Positions 25,581-39,679 of a stretch of 64,000 bases of DNA are shown here, piece by piece. Below the pieces are notes generated by a model, which saw only the letters and a list, made by a program, of their open reading frames with translations, had not been told where the DNA came from and did not search any database. The position numbers and the translations under genes are program-made. The first letter of the stretch is position 1; each line of letters starts with the position of its first letter. The DNA is from Microbacterium nymphoidis (lineage in GTDB: Bacteria; Actinomycetota; Actinomycetes; Actinomycetales; Microbacteriaceae), in the NCBI RefSeq assembly GCF_021044885.1, contig NZ_JAJNOD010000004.1, forward strand, positions 124,001-188,000, read 5' to 3'.

Positions 25581-27638
25581 TCAGGCGTCGGGGTGCTGTG
25601 GATGACGGGGGTCGTCGTCGGAGCGCCGTGCGCCCTCGGCCTCCACGGCTGCCGCGTCATCGGCCGCGGCCTCCGCGAGAGCCGCCGCCGCCGTGCCTTC
25701 GGCAGCGGCCGCATCGTCCACCTGCTGGAGGATCACGTCGATGGCACCGGTCTTGGCCTCTTCGTACCACTCGGTCAGCTCCCGCGCGGTGCTGTCCAGC
25801 CAGGCGCCGGCGCCCTCGTCGGGCGCGGTGGGCGAGGATTCAAACACGAAGTCGTCGCCGTGCTCCTCGATGCCGCGCCGCACGCCCTGTGCGATGGCGA
25901 CCTTCGCGAAGCGGGCGCGCAGGATCAGCGGATCGGTGGACAGCTCCTTCCACCACGCGAACATGATGCCGATCACGATGATCGCGAAGGGCAGGGCCGA
26001 CACCGTCACCAGCGACTGCAGCGCCGTTAGCGCGTCCTTGCCGCCCGCGAGCAGCAGCGTGGTGGCGATGGCCGCGAGCGCGATGCCCCAGGTGATCGTC
26101 ACCCAGCGGGCCGGAGTCGGGTTTCCGCGCTGACTCATCTGTCCCATCACGATGGAGGCGGAGTCCGCGCTGGTGACGAAGAAGATCACCACGGCGATCA
26201 TGGCCACCACGGCGGTGACCGTGGAGAACGGCAGCTGGCCGAGCACGTTGAACAGGATGTCCTGGGCATCTCCCGCACCGGCCACGTTCTGACCGGACTC
26301 CTGCATCCGCATGGCCGTGCCCCCGAAGACGCCGAACCAGATCAGGCACACCAGCGACGGCACGATCATGACCACCAGGGTGAACTGGCGGATGGTGCGC
26401 CCGCGGGAGATCTTGGCGATGAACATCCCCACGAAGGGCGTCCAGGACACCCACCACGCCCAGTAGTAGGTGGTCCACGTCTTCATGAACTCGGCGGTGT
26501 CCGCACCCTCGGCACTCGAGCGCTGCAGCATGGTGCCGAGGTCGCTGAGGAAGGCGACGCCGGCGGTGGGGATGAAGTTCAGCAGGAACAGGGCGGGGCC
26601 CACGACGAACACGAAGACGGCGAGCACCGTCACCATCAGCATGTTGATGTTGGAGAGGATGCGGATGCCGCGCTTCACACCGGACACCGCGGAGATGATG
26701 AATCCGCAGGTGAGCACCGCGATGATGCCGACGATCACGCCGTTGCCGACCGGGCCGATGCCACCGACGATCTCGATGCCCCGCGCGATCTGCAGCGCCC
26801 CGATACCGAGGGAGACGGCCGTGCCGAACAACGTGACGATGATCGCGAGCATGTCGATGACGGCGCCGATGGGGCCCTTCGTGCGCTCACTGAAGATGGG
26901 GTCGAAGATCGAGGAGATGAGCGGGGAGCGGGCGCGGCGATACGCGACGTAGGCGATCGCGCCCCCGACGAGCGCGTAGTAGCTCCACGCGAACGGACCC
27001 CAGTGGAACATGGTCTGCGCCATCGCGCTGAGCATGGCCTCCCGCGTGCCGGCATCGATGTGGAAGCCGGTGGGCGGGTCGAGGAAGTAGACCAGCGGCT
27101 CGTACGGGCCGTAGAAGAGCAGACCGATTCCCATGCCGGCCGCGAAGAGCATGGTGATCCAGGAGATGCCCGAGAACTCGGGCTTCTCCCCGTCCGCACC
27201 GAGCGGAATCCGGCCGCGTGCGCTGAGGGAGACGACCAGCATGAAGACGAAGACCACCAGGGTCAGCAGAGAGAACAGCCAGCCGAAGTTCGTCGATACC
27301 GCACCGAGCGCGGAGGTGGCGAAGCGGCCCATGCCCTCGGTGTCCAGCAGTCCCCAGGTGATGAAGCCGACGGTGAAGGCCGCGGTGATCACGAACACCC
27401 ACCAGTTGGTGCTGAACTTGCGTCCGGTGTCGTCGACGCCGATGCCGGGGATCAGAGCGGGGTGGACGCCATAGGGAGTGTTGACCTCACGGAAGATCCG
27501 CTTGGCGGCATCACGCGCGTCGCGGCGCCGCACCGGCTGCGTCGGAAGCACCGCGGTGGAATGCGGTTCGTCGCCGGTGGCGGTGCGCCGTGCGGGGTCG
27601 CCGGATTGCGGCGTGCTGGACTGCTGGTCGGCGCTCAT
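25581..27638 (-). CDS. BCCT family transporter (betaine/choline/carnitine)
   Basis: A 685-residue transporter with 12 membrane segments. BCCT signatures include GMGIGLLFYGPYEPLVYF, MFHWGPFAWSYYALVGG and YYWAWWVSWTPFVGMFIAK, the tryptophan-rich segment that forms the substrate cage. The N-terminal 60 residues and the acidic C-terminal 100 residues (alanine-rich, ending DDDPRHPQHPDA) are cytoplasmic; in BetP the C-terminal tail senses osmotic state. It probably imports compatible solutes with Na+ or H+. GGGGGA is placed upstream of ATG 27638. Confidence 0.92.
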   Translation of the reverse strand: MSADQQSSTPQSGDPARRTATGDEPHSTAVLPTQPVRRRDARDAAKRIFREVNTPYGVHPALIPGIGVDDTGRKFSTNWWVFVITAAFTVGFITWGLLDTEGMGRFATSALGAVSTNFGWLFSLLTLVVFVFMLVVSLSARGRIPLGADGEKPEFSGISWITMLFAAGMGIGLLFYGPYEPLVYFLDPPTGFHIDAGTREAMLSAMAQTMFHWGPFAWSYYALVGGAIAYVAYRRARSPLISSIFDPIFSERTKGPIGAVIDMLAIIVTLFGTAVSLGIGALQIARGIEIVGGIGPVGNGVIVGIIAVLTCGFIISAVSGVKRGIRILSNINMLMVTVLAVFVFVVGPALFLLNFIPTAGVAFLSDLGTMLQRSSAEGADTAEFMKTWTTYYWAWWVSWTPFVGMFIAKISRGRTIRQFTLVVMIVPSLVCLIWFGVFGGTAMRMQESGQNVAGAGDAQDILFNVLGQLPFSTVTAVVAMIAVVIFFVTSADSASIVMGQMSQRGNPTPARWVTITWGIALAAIATTLLLAGGKDALTALQSLVTVSALPFAIIVIGIMFAWWKELSTDPLILRARFAKVAIAQGVRRGIEEHGDDFVFESSPTAPDEGAGAWLDSTARELTEWYEEAKTGAIDVILQQVDDAAAAEGTAAAALAEAAADDAAAVEAEGARRSDDDPRHPQHPDA

Positions 27639-27755
27639 ACGTCCCCCTTCGCGGCTGACGGCCGCAATCCAGGGTACGCCGACCCTCTGAAGGTACTGAT
27701 CAGCGAAGGATGCTATTCGCGCGAGCGCACGACGCGCGCCGGAGACTGTGCATGA

Positions 27756-32744
<4,989 letters not shown>

Positions 32745-32748
32745 GACC

Positions 32749-34518
32749 GTGGCGTCCCGGCTCGCCGACGCGATCAGCCCGTACCTGCGCACCCACGCCG
32801 CTCATCCGGTGGCGTGGTACCCGTGGGGCGAGGAGGCTTTCGCGCACGCGCGGGACCGGGACGTCCCGGTGCTCGTCTCGATCGGTTACTCCACCTGCCA
32901 CTGGTGCCACGTCATGGCACGAGAGTCGTTCGCAGACCCCGAGACCGCGGCGATCCTCAACGCCGGCTTCGTGGCCGTCAAGGTGGATCGGGAGGAGCAT
33001 CCGGAGGTCGACGCCGCATTCCTCGCCGCCGCGGCCGCCTTCACGCGTGATCTGGGGTGGCCCCTCAATGTGTTCGTCACCCCCGATGGCCTCCCGCTCT
33101 ACGCCGGTACCTATTGGCCCCCGGTGCCGGTCGCGGGGCGCCCCGACTTCCGCTCCGTGCTCGCCGCGGTCAGCGAAGCCTGGACGCAGCGGCGCGACCA
33201 GGCGGAATCGATCGGGCGGTCGATCCGCGGTGCGCTCGCCGCCGCGGCTCCCGTCCCCGCGAAGGAAAGCGACCTGGCGCAGGCGGTGGGTGCAGCGCTT
33301 GATCGGCTCCGCGAGGCGGAGGACGCCCCGTATGGCGGTTTCGGCACCGGAGCGAAGTTCCCCCTGCCGACGGTGTTGCGATTCCTCCAGGCGCCGGGGC
33401 TGCCGGTCACCGCCGCCGAGATCCTGCACCGGGCGCTGAACGCGATCGAGCGCTCACCGCTGTTCGATCCGGTCGACGGCGGGGTCTTCCGCTACGCCAC
33501 CCGGCGCGACTGGACAGAGCCGCACTACGAGCGCATGCTCATCGACAACGCGCAACTGCTGCAGGTCGCGACCGCGGCCAGGCAGGCGGGCCTGGCCGCG
33601 CATCTCGGTCGCTTTCTGCTCGATGTGCTGCAGCAGCCCGGCGGCGGATTCGGCGCCGCACAGGATGCCGAGTCGATCATCGACGGGGAGCCGTCCGCCG
33701 GCGGGTACTACACCTGCCCGGCGTCGCGGCGCGCGGAACTGGATCGTCCCGCCATCGATGGCAAGGTCATCACCGGCTGGAACGGCCTGGCGATCGGCGC
33801 GCTGGCGGAGGCCGGTGCGCGCCTGGATGATCCCGAGCTCATCTCCGCGGCCGAACGCGCCGCGTTGGCCGTGCTCGAGATCAACGGCGCGGACGGCGTG
33901 TGGGTGCGTGCTTCGGTGGACGAGATCCGCGGTCGTGCTGCCGCCGGCGTCGCCGATCTCGCCCAGCTGGCCGGCGGCCTGTTCCGGCTCGCGATCGCGA
34001 CGGGCGACAGCCACTGGGCGGTACGGGCGCGAGACCTGCTCGCCGAGGCGCCGAGCCGCTCGGGTGATCCGGTGCTCGGGACGCTCGGCATCACCGTCCC
34101 CGGCGACGTCTCCGACGGTGACGAGCCGTCTGCCCCCGCGGCCCTCGCCGACGCCCACCTTCTGGCCTGGATTCTCGGCGCAGGCGACGAGCACCGTCAC
34201 GCGGCGGAGGACATCGTGCGCCCGCATCTCGCGACTGCGGCGGCCGCGCCCCTGGCACACGGCGCGCTGCTGCGCATCGCCGCTGACATCTCCCGTCCCT
34301 CGCGGCAGATCGTGGTGGTCGAACCCGACGCCGGACCGCTCAGCCGCCGGGCGCGCGAACTGCGGGCGGACCTCGTGGTGTGCGTCACACCGGCCCAGGC
34401 CGAGTCCTTCGCTGCGGCCGGTTTCTCCCTGTTCGCGGGCCGCAGCGGCCCCGCAGCCTACGTGTGCGAGGAGTTCGTCTGCCGGCTCCCGATCACCGAT
34501 CCCGCCGACTTGGCCTGA
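32749..34518 (+). CDS. DUF255 thioredoxin-domain protein (YyaL/SPATA20-like)
   Basis: A 589-residue protein. The N-terminal thioredoxin-like DUF255 domain has [15 protein letters not shown], with the CxxC motif (Cys-His-Trp-Cys), followed by [13 protein letters not shown] and a [12 protein letters not shown] strand. The remainder is an (alpha/alpha)6-barrel related to N-acylglucosamine epimerases. The family is widespread in bacteria and man and is sometimes annotated as a spermatogenesis-associated protein, a name with no meaning here; its reaction is unknown. GTG 32749 begins directly after the preceding gene. It ends back-to-back with the convergent mannosyltransferase. Confidence 0.87.
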   Translation: MASRLADAISPYLRTHAAHPVAWYPWGEEAFAHARDRDVPVLVSIGYSTCHWCHVMARESFADPETAAILNAGFVAVKVDREEHPEVDAAFLAAAAAFTRDLGWPLNVFVTPDGLPLYAGTYWPPVPVAGRPDFRSVLAAVSEAWTQRRDQAESIGRSIRGALAAAAPVPAKESDLAQAVGAALDRLREAEDAPYGGFGTGAKFPLPTVLRFLQAPGLPVTAAEILHRALNAIERSPLFDPVDGGVFRYATRRDWTEPHYERMLIDNAQLLQVATAARQAGLAAHLGRFLLDVLQQPGGGFGAAQDAESIIDGEPSAGGYYTCPASRRAELDRPAIDGKVITGWNGLAIGALAEAGARLDDPELISAAERAALAVLEINGADGVWVRASVDEIRGRAAAGVADLAQLAGGLFRLAIATGDSHWAVRARDLLAEAPSRSGDPVLGTLGITVPGDVSDGDEPSAPAALADAHLLAWILGAGDEHRHAAEDIVRPHLATAAAAPLAHGALLRIAADISRPSRQIVVVEPDAGPLSRRARELRADLVVCVTPAQAESFAAAGFSLFAGRSGPAAYVCEEFVCRLPITDPADLA

Positions 34519-36207
34519 TCAGATCCAGGTGGGCAGCCACATGTGCAGCTGCCAGTAGTCGCGCGACGTCGCCATTCCAGTCCACAGCGGCAGGAAGAAG
34601 ACCGAGAGCGCGACGGCCACGGCGATGATCACGCCCGTCACGATCCGCCAGGCGCGGCGCTCGTCGGGTGGCCCGGATTCGCTGAGTCGCTGCAGCACCA
34701 GCGCGATCGCCATCATCATGAACGGTTCCATGATGACGGTGTAGAACTGGAAGATCGTGCGCTCGGGAACGGCCAGCCACGGCAGGTACGAGGTCGCGAA
34801 CCCGACCAGCACGATGGCGTAGCGCCAGTCGCGGAAGCGCACGAGACCGTAGAGGAGCACGAGGGTCGCGATCGCGCCAATCCACCACAGGGCGGGATTC
34901 GGGATGGAGGTGATGGCCTCGGCGCACGCGTTGGTCTTGTCCGGGTCGCACGAGGTGGAATCCCAGAACATGGACGTCGGGCGCACCAGGAACGGCCACT
35001 GCCACGCCGGGCTCATGTAACTGTGCGGCGTGCTCAGCCCGACATGGAACGAGAACGAGTCCATGTGGTACTTGTACAGCGCCACGAACGGATTGGAATC
35101 CGAGTCGCGCATGTAGCCGCCCGAGGTGACCAGCCAGCCGGTCCACGACAGCAGATACACGACGAACGCGACGGGGACCAGCAGCACGAACGTGGCCGGT
35201 GCCTGACGGCCGATCGCCGCGGAACCCCACATCTTGATGCCGGCGCGGCGCCGGGCGAACGCGTCGGCCGCCACGAGGTAGATGCCGAAGCCGGCGAGGG
35301 CGTAGAAGCCGCTCCACTTGACTGCACCGGCCGCACCGAACGCGATGCCTGCGGCGATCAGCCAGGGGCGATTCCACATGGTGGGGCCCGTGAACGAGTC
35401 GGCCGACCGTGCGATGCGCGCCATCGTGGGGCGATGATCCAGCAGCACGAAGTAGACGCCCAGCAGGACGAAGAAGGTGAGGATGCCGTCGAGCAGCGCC
35501 ACGCGGCTCATCACGATGGCGATGCCGTCGATGGCGACGAAGCCCGCGGCGATCGCGGCCCAGGCGATCGAGCGCGTCATGCGGCGCATGATGAGGTAGA
35601 CCACCAGCACCGTCAGGACACCGAACAGCGCCGTCGAGAAGCGCCAGCCGAAGCTGGAGGCGCCGCCGAAGATCCACATCCCCGCAGCGATCAGCCATTT
35701 GCCTAGCGGCGGGTGCACGACGCGCGCGCCGCTGGTCTCGAAGATGTCCGTGTCGCCGGCGGCGAACTTCTCGTTGGCGCCCTCCGGCCAGTTGGCCTCG
35801 TAGCCGAGGTGAGACAGCGACCAGGCGTCCTTGACGTAGTAGGTCTCATCGAAGACGAGCTGATGGGGGTGATCGAGACCGGTGAAGCGGATGAGAGCCG
35901 CGACCAGCATGAGCAGTCCCGGAACCACCCACTCCACGGCGCCGCGCCAGTGATCCGGGATGTCGCGCAGAACCGTGGTGGCAGCGCGCCGCGCCCACCA
36001 GCGAGCCCAGGCCTCGCGAATCCCGGGACCGACGTAATCGGGCCGCTCGCGGGCGGTGTCGGCCGGTCGTTCGTCAGCAGCGAGGAGCGTCGTCGCTCCG
36101 GTGGCTGACGCGACATCCGTCGCGCCGGGATCGGTGCCCACGGGCGCGGGCGCGGTGCTCTCGGCGGCCGCAGGAAGCAGCTCATCGCGGTCACGGGGTT
36201 CGGTCAC
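34519..36207 (-). CDS. pmt: Protein O-mannosyltransferase / dolichyl-phosphate-mannose glycosyltransferase
   Basis: A 562-residue GT39 membrane enzyme. After a Pro/Ala-rich cytoplasmic N-terminus of about 60 residues come roughly 11 membrane helices. LVFDETYYVKDAWSL near residue 120 carries the catalytic DE motif of Pmt enzymes in the first outer loop. It transfers mannose from polyprenol phosphate to secreted proteins, as Rv1002c does in mycobacteria, where the gene is also next to rsmI. The GTG start 36207 has TAGGCT seven bases upstream that overlaps the -10 of rsmI on the other strand. Its stop and the stop of the convergent gene together form TGATCA. Confidence 0.88.
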   Translation of the reverse strand: MTEPRDRDELLPAAAESTAPAPVGTDPGATDVASATGATTLLAADERPADTARERPDYVGPGIREAWARWWARRAATTVLRDIPDHWRGAVEWVVPGLLMLVAALIRFTGLDHPHQLVFDETYYVKDAWSLSHLGYEANWPEGANEKFAAGDTDIFETSGARVVHPPLGKWLIAAGMWIFGGASSFGWRFSTALFGVLTVLVVYLIMRRMTRSIAWAAIAAGFVAIDGIAIVMSRVALLDGILTFFVLLGVYFVLLDHRPTMARIARSADSFTGPTMWNRPWLIAAGIAFGAAGAVKWSGFYALAGFGIYLVAADAFARRRAGIKMWGSAAIGRQAPATFVLLVPVAFVVYLLSWTGWLVTSGGYMRDSDSNPFVALYKYHMDSFSFHVGLSTPHSYMSPAWQWPFLVRPTSMFWDSTSCDPDKTNACAEAITSIPNPALWWIGAIATLVLLYGLVRFRDWRYAIVLVGFATSYLPWLAVPERTIFQFYTVIMEPFMMMAIALVLQRLSESGPPDERRAWRIVTGVIIAVAVALSVFFLPLWTGMATSRDYWQLHMWLPTWI

Positions 36208-36214
36208 GGCGTCC

Positions 36215-36224
36215 AGCCTAAGCT
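36215..36224. promoter_or_regulatory. Overlapping divergent -10 elements of pmt and rsmI
   Basis: On the plus strand TAAGCT (36219-36224) is six bases before GTG 36231. On the minus strand TAGGCT (36220-36215) is seven bases before GTG 36207. The two hexamers overlap by two bases, so only one polymerase can open the region at a time. The start codons are 23 bases apart. Confidence 0.6.
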
Positions 36225-36230
36225 GGAACC

Positions 36231-37049
36231 GTGATCATCCTCGCGGCCACGCCCATCGGCAATCTCTCCGACGCCTCGGCACGGCTGGTCCAGGCGCTGG
36301 AGAACGCCGAGGTGATCGCCGCGGAGGACACCCGTACCACGATCCGGCTGCTGTCGGCGCTGGGTGTTCAGAACCGTCCCCGGCTGCTGGCGCTGCACGA
36401 TCACAACGAGAAGGCGAAGGCCGCCGAACTCGTCGCCCTGGCTCGCGACACCGATCTGCTCGTGCTGTCTGACGCCGGAATGCCGACGGTCAGCGATCCG
36501 GGTTACGGACTGGTGGCTGCGGCCGCCGCTGCAGGTGTCACGGTCACCGCGATCCCCGGTCCGAGCGCCGTCATCACCGCGCTCGCCGTCTCGGGTCTGC
36601 CGACGGACCGCTTCAGCTTCGAGGGCTTCCTCCCGCGCAAGCAGGGAGAGCGCCGCTCGGTGTTGCGCCGCCTGGCCCGAGAGTCGCGCACCATGGTGTT
36701 CTTCGAGTCGCCGCAGCGGCTGGCGGCCTCGCTCGCCGATGTGGCGACCGAGCTCGGAGAGGGTCGCCGGGTGGTCGTCGCCCGAGAACTCACGAAGCTG
36801 CACGAGGAGATTCGTCGCGGCACCGCGGCCGAGCTTGCCGCGTGGGCGGCCGAGGGGGTGCGGGGAGAGATCGCCGTCGTCATCGAAGGCGCCACCGCCG
36901 CGGATGTGCCGTTCGCCGATGCCGTCACCCAGGTGCAGAGCCTCGCCGCGAGCGGGATCCGGCTGAAAGACGCGTGCGCCGAGGTCGCCGGGCTCACCGG
37001 CCATTCCTCGCGCGAGCTGTATCAGGCGGCTCTCGCGGCGCGCGGCTGA
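36231..37049 (+). CDS. rsmI: 16S rRNA (cytidine(1402)-2'-O)-methyltransferase RsmI
   Basis: A 272-residue tetrapyrrole-methylase-fold enzyme that methylates the 2'-hydroxyl of C1402 in 16S rRNA. LAATPIGNLSDAS at the N-terminus, EDTRTTIRLL, VLSDAGMPTVSDPG and RELTKLHEE are all characteristic. Its place between pmt and metG is conserved in actinobacteria. Leaderless GTG start. Confidence 0.93.
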   Translation: MIILAATPIGNLSDASARLVQALENAEVIAAEDTRTTIRLLSALGVQNRPRLLALHDHNEKAKAAELVALARDTDLLVLSDAGMPTVSDPGYGLVAAAAAAGVTVTAIPGPSAVITALAVSGLPTDRFSFEGFLPRKQGERRSVLRRLARESRTMVFFESPQRLAASLADVATELGEGRRVVVARELTKLHEEIRRGTAAELAAWAAEGVRGEIAVVIEGATAADVPFADAVTQVQSLAASGIRLKDACAEVAGLTGHSSRELYQAALAARG

Positions 37050-37102
37050 GCGCGGGAGGTCATACGGCGGGAGGCTCGCGGCTCACCGCCTAGAATCGAG
37101 GG

Positions 37103-38677
37103 GTGAGCACCGGCGATTCCTTCTACATCACCACCCCGATCTACTACCCGAGCGATGTTCCCCACATCGGGCACGGGTACACGACCGTGGCGGTCGACAC
37201 GCTTGCGCGCTGGCACCGCCAGGCCGGGGATGACACCTGGATGCTCACGGGCACGGACGAGCACGGCCAGAAGATGCTGCGTGCTGCAGCCGCCAACGGG
37301 GTGACGCCCCAGGAGTGGGTTGACAAGCTGGTCACCGAGGCCTGGTTCCCGCAGCTGGAGACCCTCGACATCGCCAACGACGACTTCATCCGCACGACGC
37401 AGGAGCGTCATGAGGAGCGCGTCAAGAAGTTCGTGCAGGCCATCTACGACCGCGGCTACATCTACGCGGGCGAGTACGAGGCGCTGTACTGCGTCGGCTG
37501 CGAGGAGTTCAAGCCCGAGTCGGAGATCGTCGACGGCACCGGCCCGTTCGAGGGTTTGAAGGTCTGTGCCATCCACTCGAAGCCGCTGGAGCTGCTGCAG
37601 GAGAAGAACTACTTCTTCAAGCTGAGCGAGTTCCAGGACAAGCTGCTCGAGCTCTACAAGGAGCGCCCCGACTTCATCCGTCCCGAGTCCGCCCGCAACG
37701 AGGTCGTCTCGTTCGTCCGGTCCGGCCTCAAGGACCTGTCCATCTCGCGCTCCGCCTTCGACTGGGGTATCCCGCTGCCCTGGGACGAGTCGCACGTCAT
37801 CTACGTGTGGGTCGACGCCCTGCTCAACTACGCGACCGCCATCGGGTTCGGCGACCAGGACGGTGAGTTCGAGCGCCGCTGGCCCGGCTACCACGTGGTG
37901 GGCAAGGACATCCTCCGCTTCCACGCCGTCATCTGGCCCGCGATGCTCATGGCCGCAGGACTGGAGGTGCCGAAGGGCGTCTTCGCGCACGGCTGGCTGC
38001 TGGTGGGCGGCGAGAAGATGTCCAAGTCGAAGCTCACCGGTATCGCGCCCACCGAGATCACGGACGTGTTCGGCTCCGACGCGTACCGCTTCTACTTCCT
38101 CTCGGCCATCGCCTTCGGGCAGGACGGCTCGTTCTCCTGGGAGGACCTCGCCGCGCGCTACCAGGCCGAGCTCGCCAACGGCTTCGGGAACCTCGCCTCG
38201 CGCACGGTCGCGATGATCGAGCGCTACTTCGAGGGCATCGTTCCCGCACCCGGCGCCTACGCCGACGGCGACCTGCACATCCAGCAGGTCGTCGCGGACG
38301 CCGTGCGCGATGCCGACGCCGCCATCGAGCGGTTCCGCACCGATGAGGCGATCGCGGCCATCTGGACGATCGTCGACGCGCTGAACCAGTACATCACCGA
38401 CAACGAGCCGTGGTCGCTGGCGAAGGACGATGCGCAGCGTGAGCGTCTGCGCACCGTGCTCTACACCGCGGCGGAGGGGCTCCGCGCGCTCGATGTGCTG
38501 CTCAGCCCGGTGATGCCGAAGGCCACGGAGAAGCTGTGGATCGCACTCGGCGCCGCAGAGTCGCTGGGCCGGCTGCAGGACCAGCCGCTGCGCGAAGCCG
38601 GGACCTGGGGGGCGCTGAAGCCGGGGACCTCCGTCAACGGCCTCGCGCCGCTGTTCCCGCGCGTGGAGACCGCGTGA
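37103..38677 (+). CDS. metG: Methionyl-tRNA synthetase
   Basis: A 524-residue class I synthetase of the short type without a C-terminal tRNA-binding domain. The HIGH motif appears in DVPHIGHGYT and KMSKS in GEKMSKSKLTG; a single zinc-knuckle-like YCVGCEEFK is present. It charges initiator and elongator tRNA-Met. TAGAAT lies six bases before GTG 37103, a strong leaderless signal. GTGA overlap couples it to tatD. Confidence 0.95.
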   Translation: MSTGDSFYITTPIYYPSDVPHIGHGYTTVAVDTLARWHRQAGDDTWMLTGTDEHGQKMLRAAAANGVTPQEWVDKLVTEAWFPQLETLDIANDDFIRTTQERHEERVKKFVQAIYDRGYIYAGEYEALYCVGCEEFKPESEIVDGTGPFEGLKVCAIHSKPLELLQEKNYFFKLSEFQDKLLELYKERPDFIRPESARNEVVSFVRSGLKDLSISRSAFDWGIPLPWDESHVIYVWVDALLNYATAIGFGDQDGEFERRWPGYHVVGKDILRFHAVIWPAMLMAAGLEVPKGVFAHGWLLVGGEKMSKSKLTGIAPTEITDVFGSDAYRFYFLSAIAFGQDGSFSWEDLAARYQAELANGFGNLASRTVAMIERYFEGIVPAPGAYADGDLHIQQVVADAVRDADAAIERFRTDEAIAAIWTIVDALNQYITDNEPWSLAKDDAQRERLRTVLYTAAEGLRALDVLLSPVMPKATEKLWIALGAAESLGRLQDQPLREAGTWGALKPGTSVNGLAPLFPRVETA

Positions 38678-39582
38678 CCGCGAGCGGAAACGGCGGCACG
38701 GGTGACGGCATCAGCAACTACGTCACCCAGCGCCGCGCTGACGGTCGCGACCTGCGTTATCCGGAGGCGCCCGAGCCGCTGCGCGTGCCCGTGTACGACA
38801 ACCACGCCCATCTGGAGATCCTCGACGGCGACGAGCCGCTGAGCTTGGATGAGCAGCTGGAGCGCGCCGCGTCCGTGGGCGTGGCCGGCGTGATCAACGC
38901 GGGTGGCGACATCGAGTCCTCGCGCTGGTGCGCTCACGCCGCCGCAACGCATCCGCGGGTGCTGGCAGCCGTGGCCATCCATCCCAACGATGCCCCGCTG
39001 TACGAGGCGGCGGGCAAGCTGGATAAGGCCATCGCGGTGATCGACGAGCTCGCGGCCCAGCCTCGTGTGCGCGCCATCGGCGAGACCGGGCTGGACTTCT
39101 TCCGCACCGATGATGACGGTCGCCCGGCCCAGTACCGCTCGTTCGAGGCGCACATCGCGCTCGCCAAGAAGCACGACATCGCGATGCAGATCCACGACCG
39201 CGACGCGCACCGTGAGGTGCTGGACACCCTCGCGCGTGTGGGAGCCCCGGAGCGCACCGTGTTCCACTGCTTCTCCGGAAACGCCGAGATGGCGCGCGAG
39301 TGCGCTGATGCCGGCTACTATCTGTCGTTCGCGGGCAACATCACGTTCAAGAACGCGCAGAACCTGCGCGATGCGCTGCGGGTCACGCCGGTGGAGCGGA
39401 TCCTCGTGGAGACCGACGCGCCGTTCCTGACCCCCACTCCGTATCGGGGTCGCCCCAACGCCTCGTACCTGATCCCGATCACACTGCGGGCGATGGCTGC
39501 GGAGCTGAACCTGGACGAGGACGTCCTCGCCGCCCAGGTCGCCGAGAACACCGTGCGTGCCTACGGTTCCTTCACGGACTGA
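38674..39582 (+). CDS. tatD: TatD family metal-dependent hydrolase/DNase
   Basis: A 302-residue TIM-barrel hydrolase. The metal ligands are visible as YDNHAHLEI (HxH), GETGLDFF (Glu), HDRDAHREV, VFHCFSG and VETDAPFLTP (Asp). TatD proteins are 3'-5' exonucleases acting in DNA repair. The N-terminal 30 residues before the barrel are extended relative to E. coli TatD. It is in the usual place after metG. In many actinobacteria rpfB follows; here it does not. Confidence 0.92.
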   Translation: MTASGNGGTGDGISNYVTQRRADGRDLRYPEAPEPLRVPVYDNHAHLEILDGDEPLSLDEQLERAASVGVAGVINAGGDIESSRWCAHAAATHPRVLAAVAIHPNDAPLYEAAGKLDKAIAVIDELAAQPRVRAIGETGLDFFRTDDDGRPAQYRSFEAHIALAKKHDIAMQIHDRDAHREVLDTLARVGAPERTVFHCFSGNAEMARECADAGYYLSFAGNITFKNAQNLRDALRVTPVERILVETDAPFLTPTPYRGRPNASYLIPITLRAMAAELNLDEDVLAAQVAENTVRAYGSFTD

Positions 39583-39588
39583 GTCGAC

Positions 39589-39657
39589 ACCCGTTTCATT
39601 GCGCGCAATTGGCTCCAAACCTCCGGGTTTTGGAGCCAATTGCGCACAATGAAGCGG
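39589..39657. repeat. Palindromic intergenic repeat, copy 3
   Basis: The best copy of the family. TTCATTGCGCGC..GGCTCCAAA pairs with TTTGGAGCC..GCGCACAATGAA over 25 bp with one mismatch, with a loop of about nine bases. It follows the tatD stop by 7 bases and probably terminates the metG-tatD transcript. Confidence 0.8.
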
Positions 39658-39679
39658 ACGAGCCAGGACAATAGGGCTC

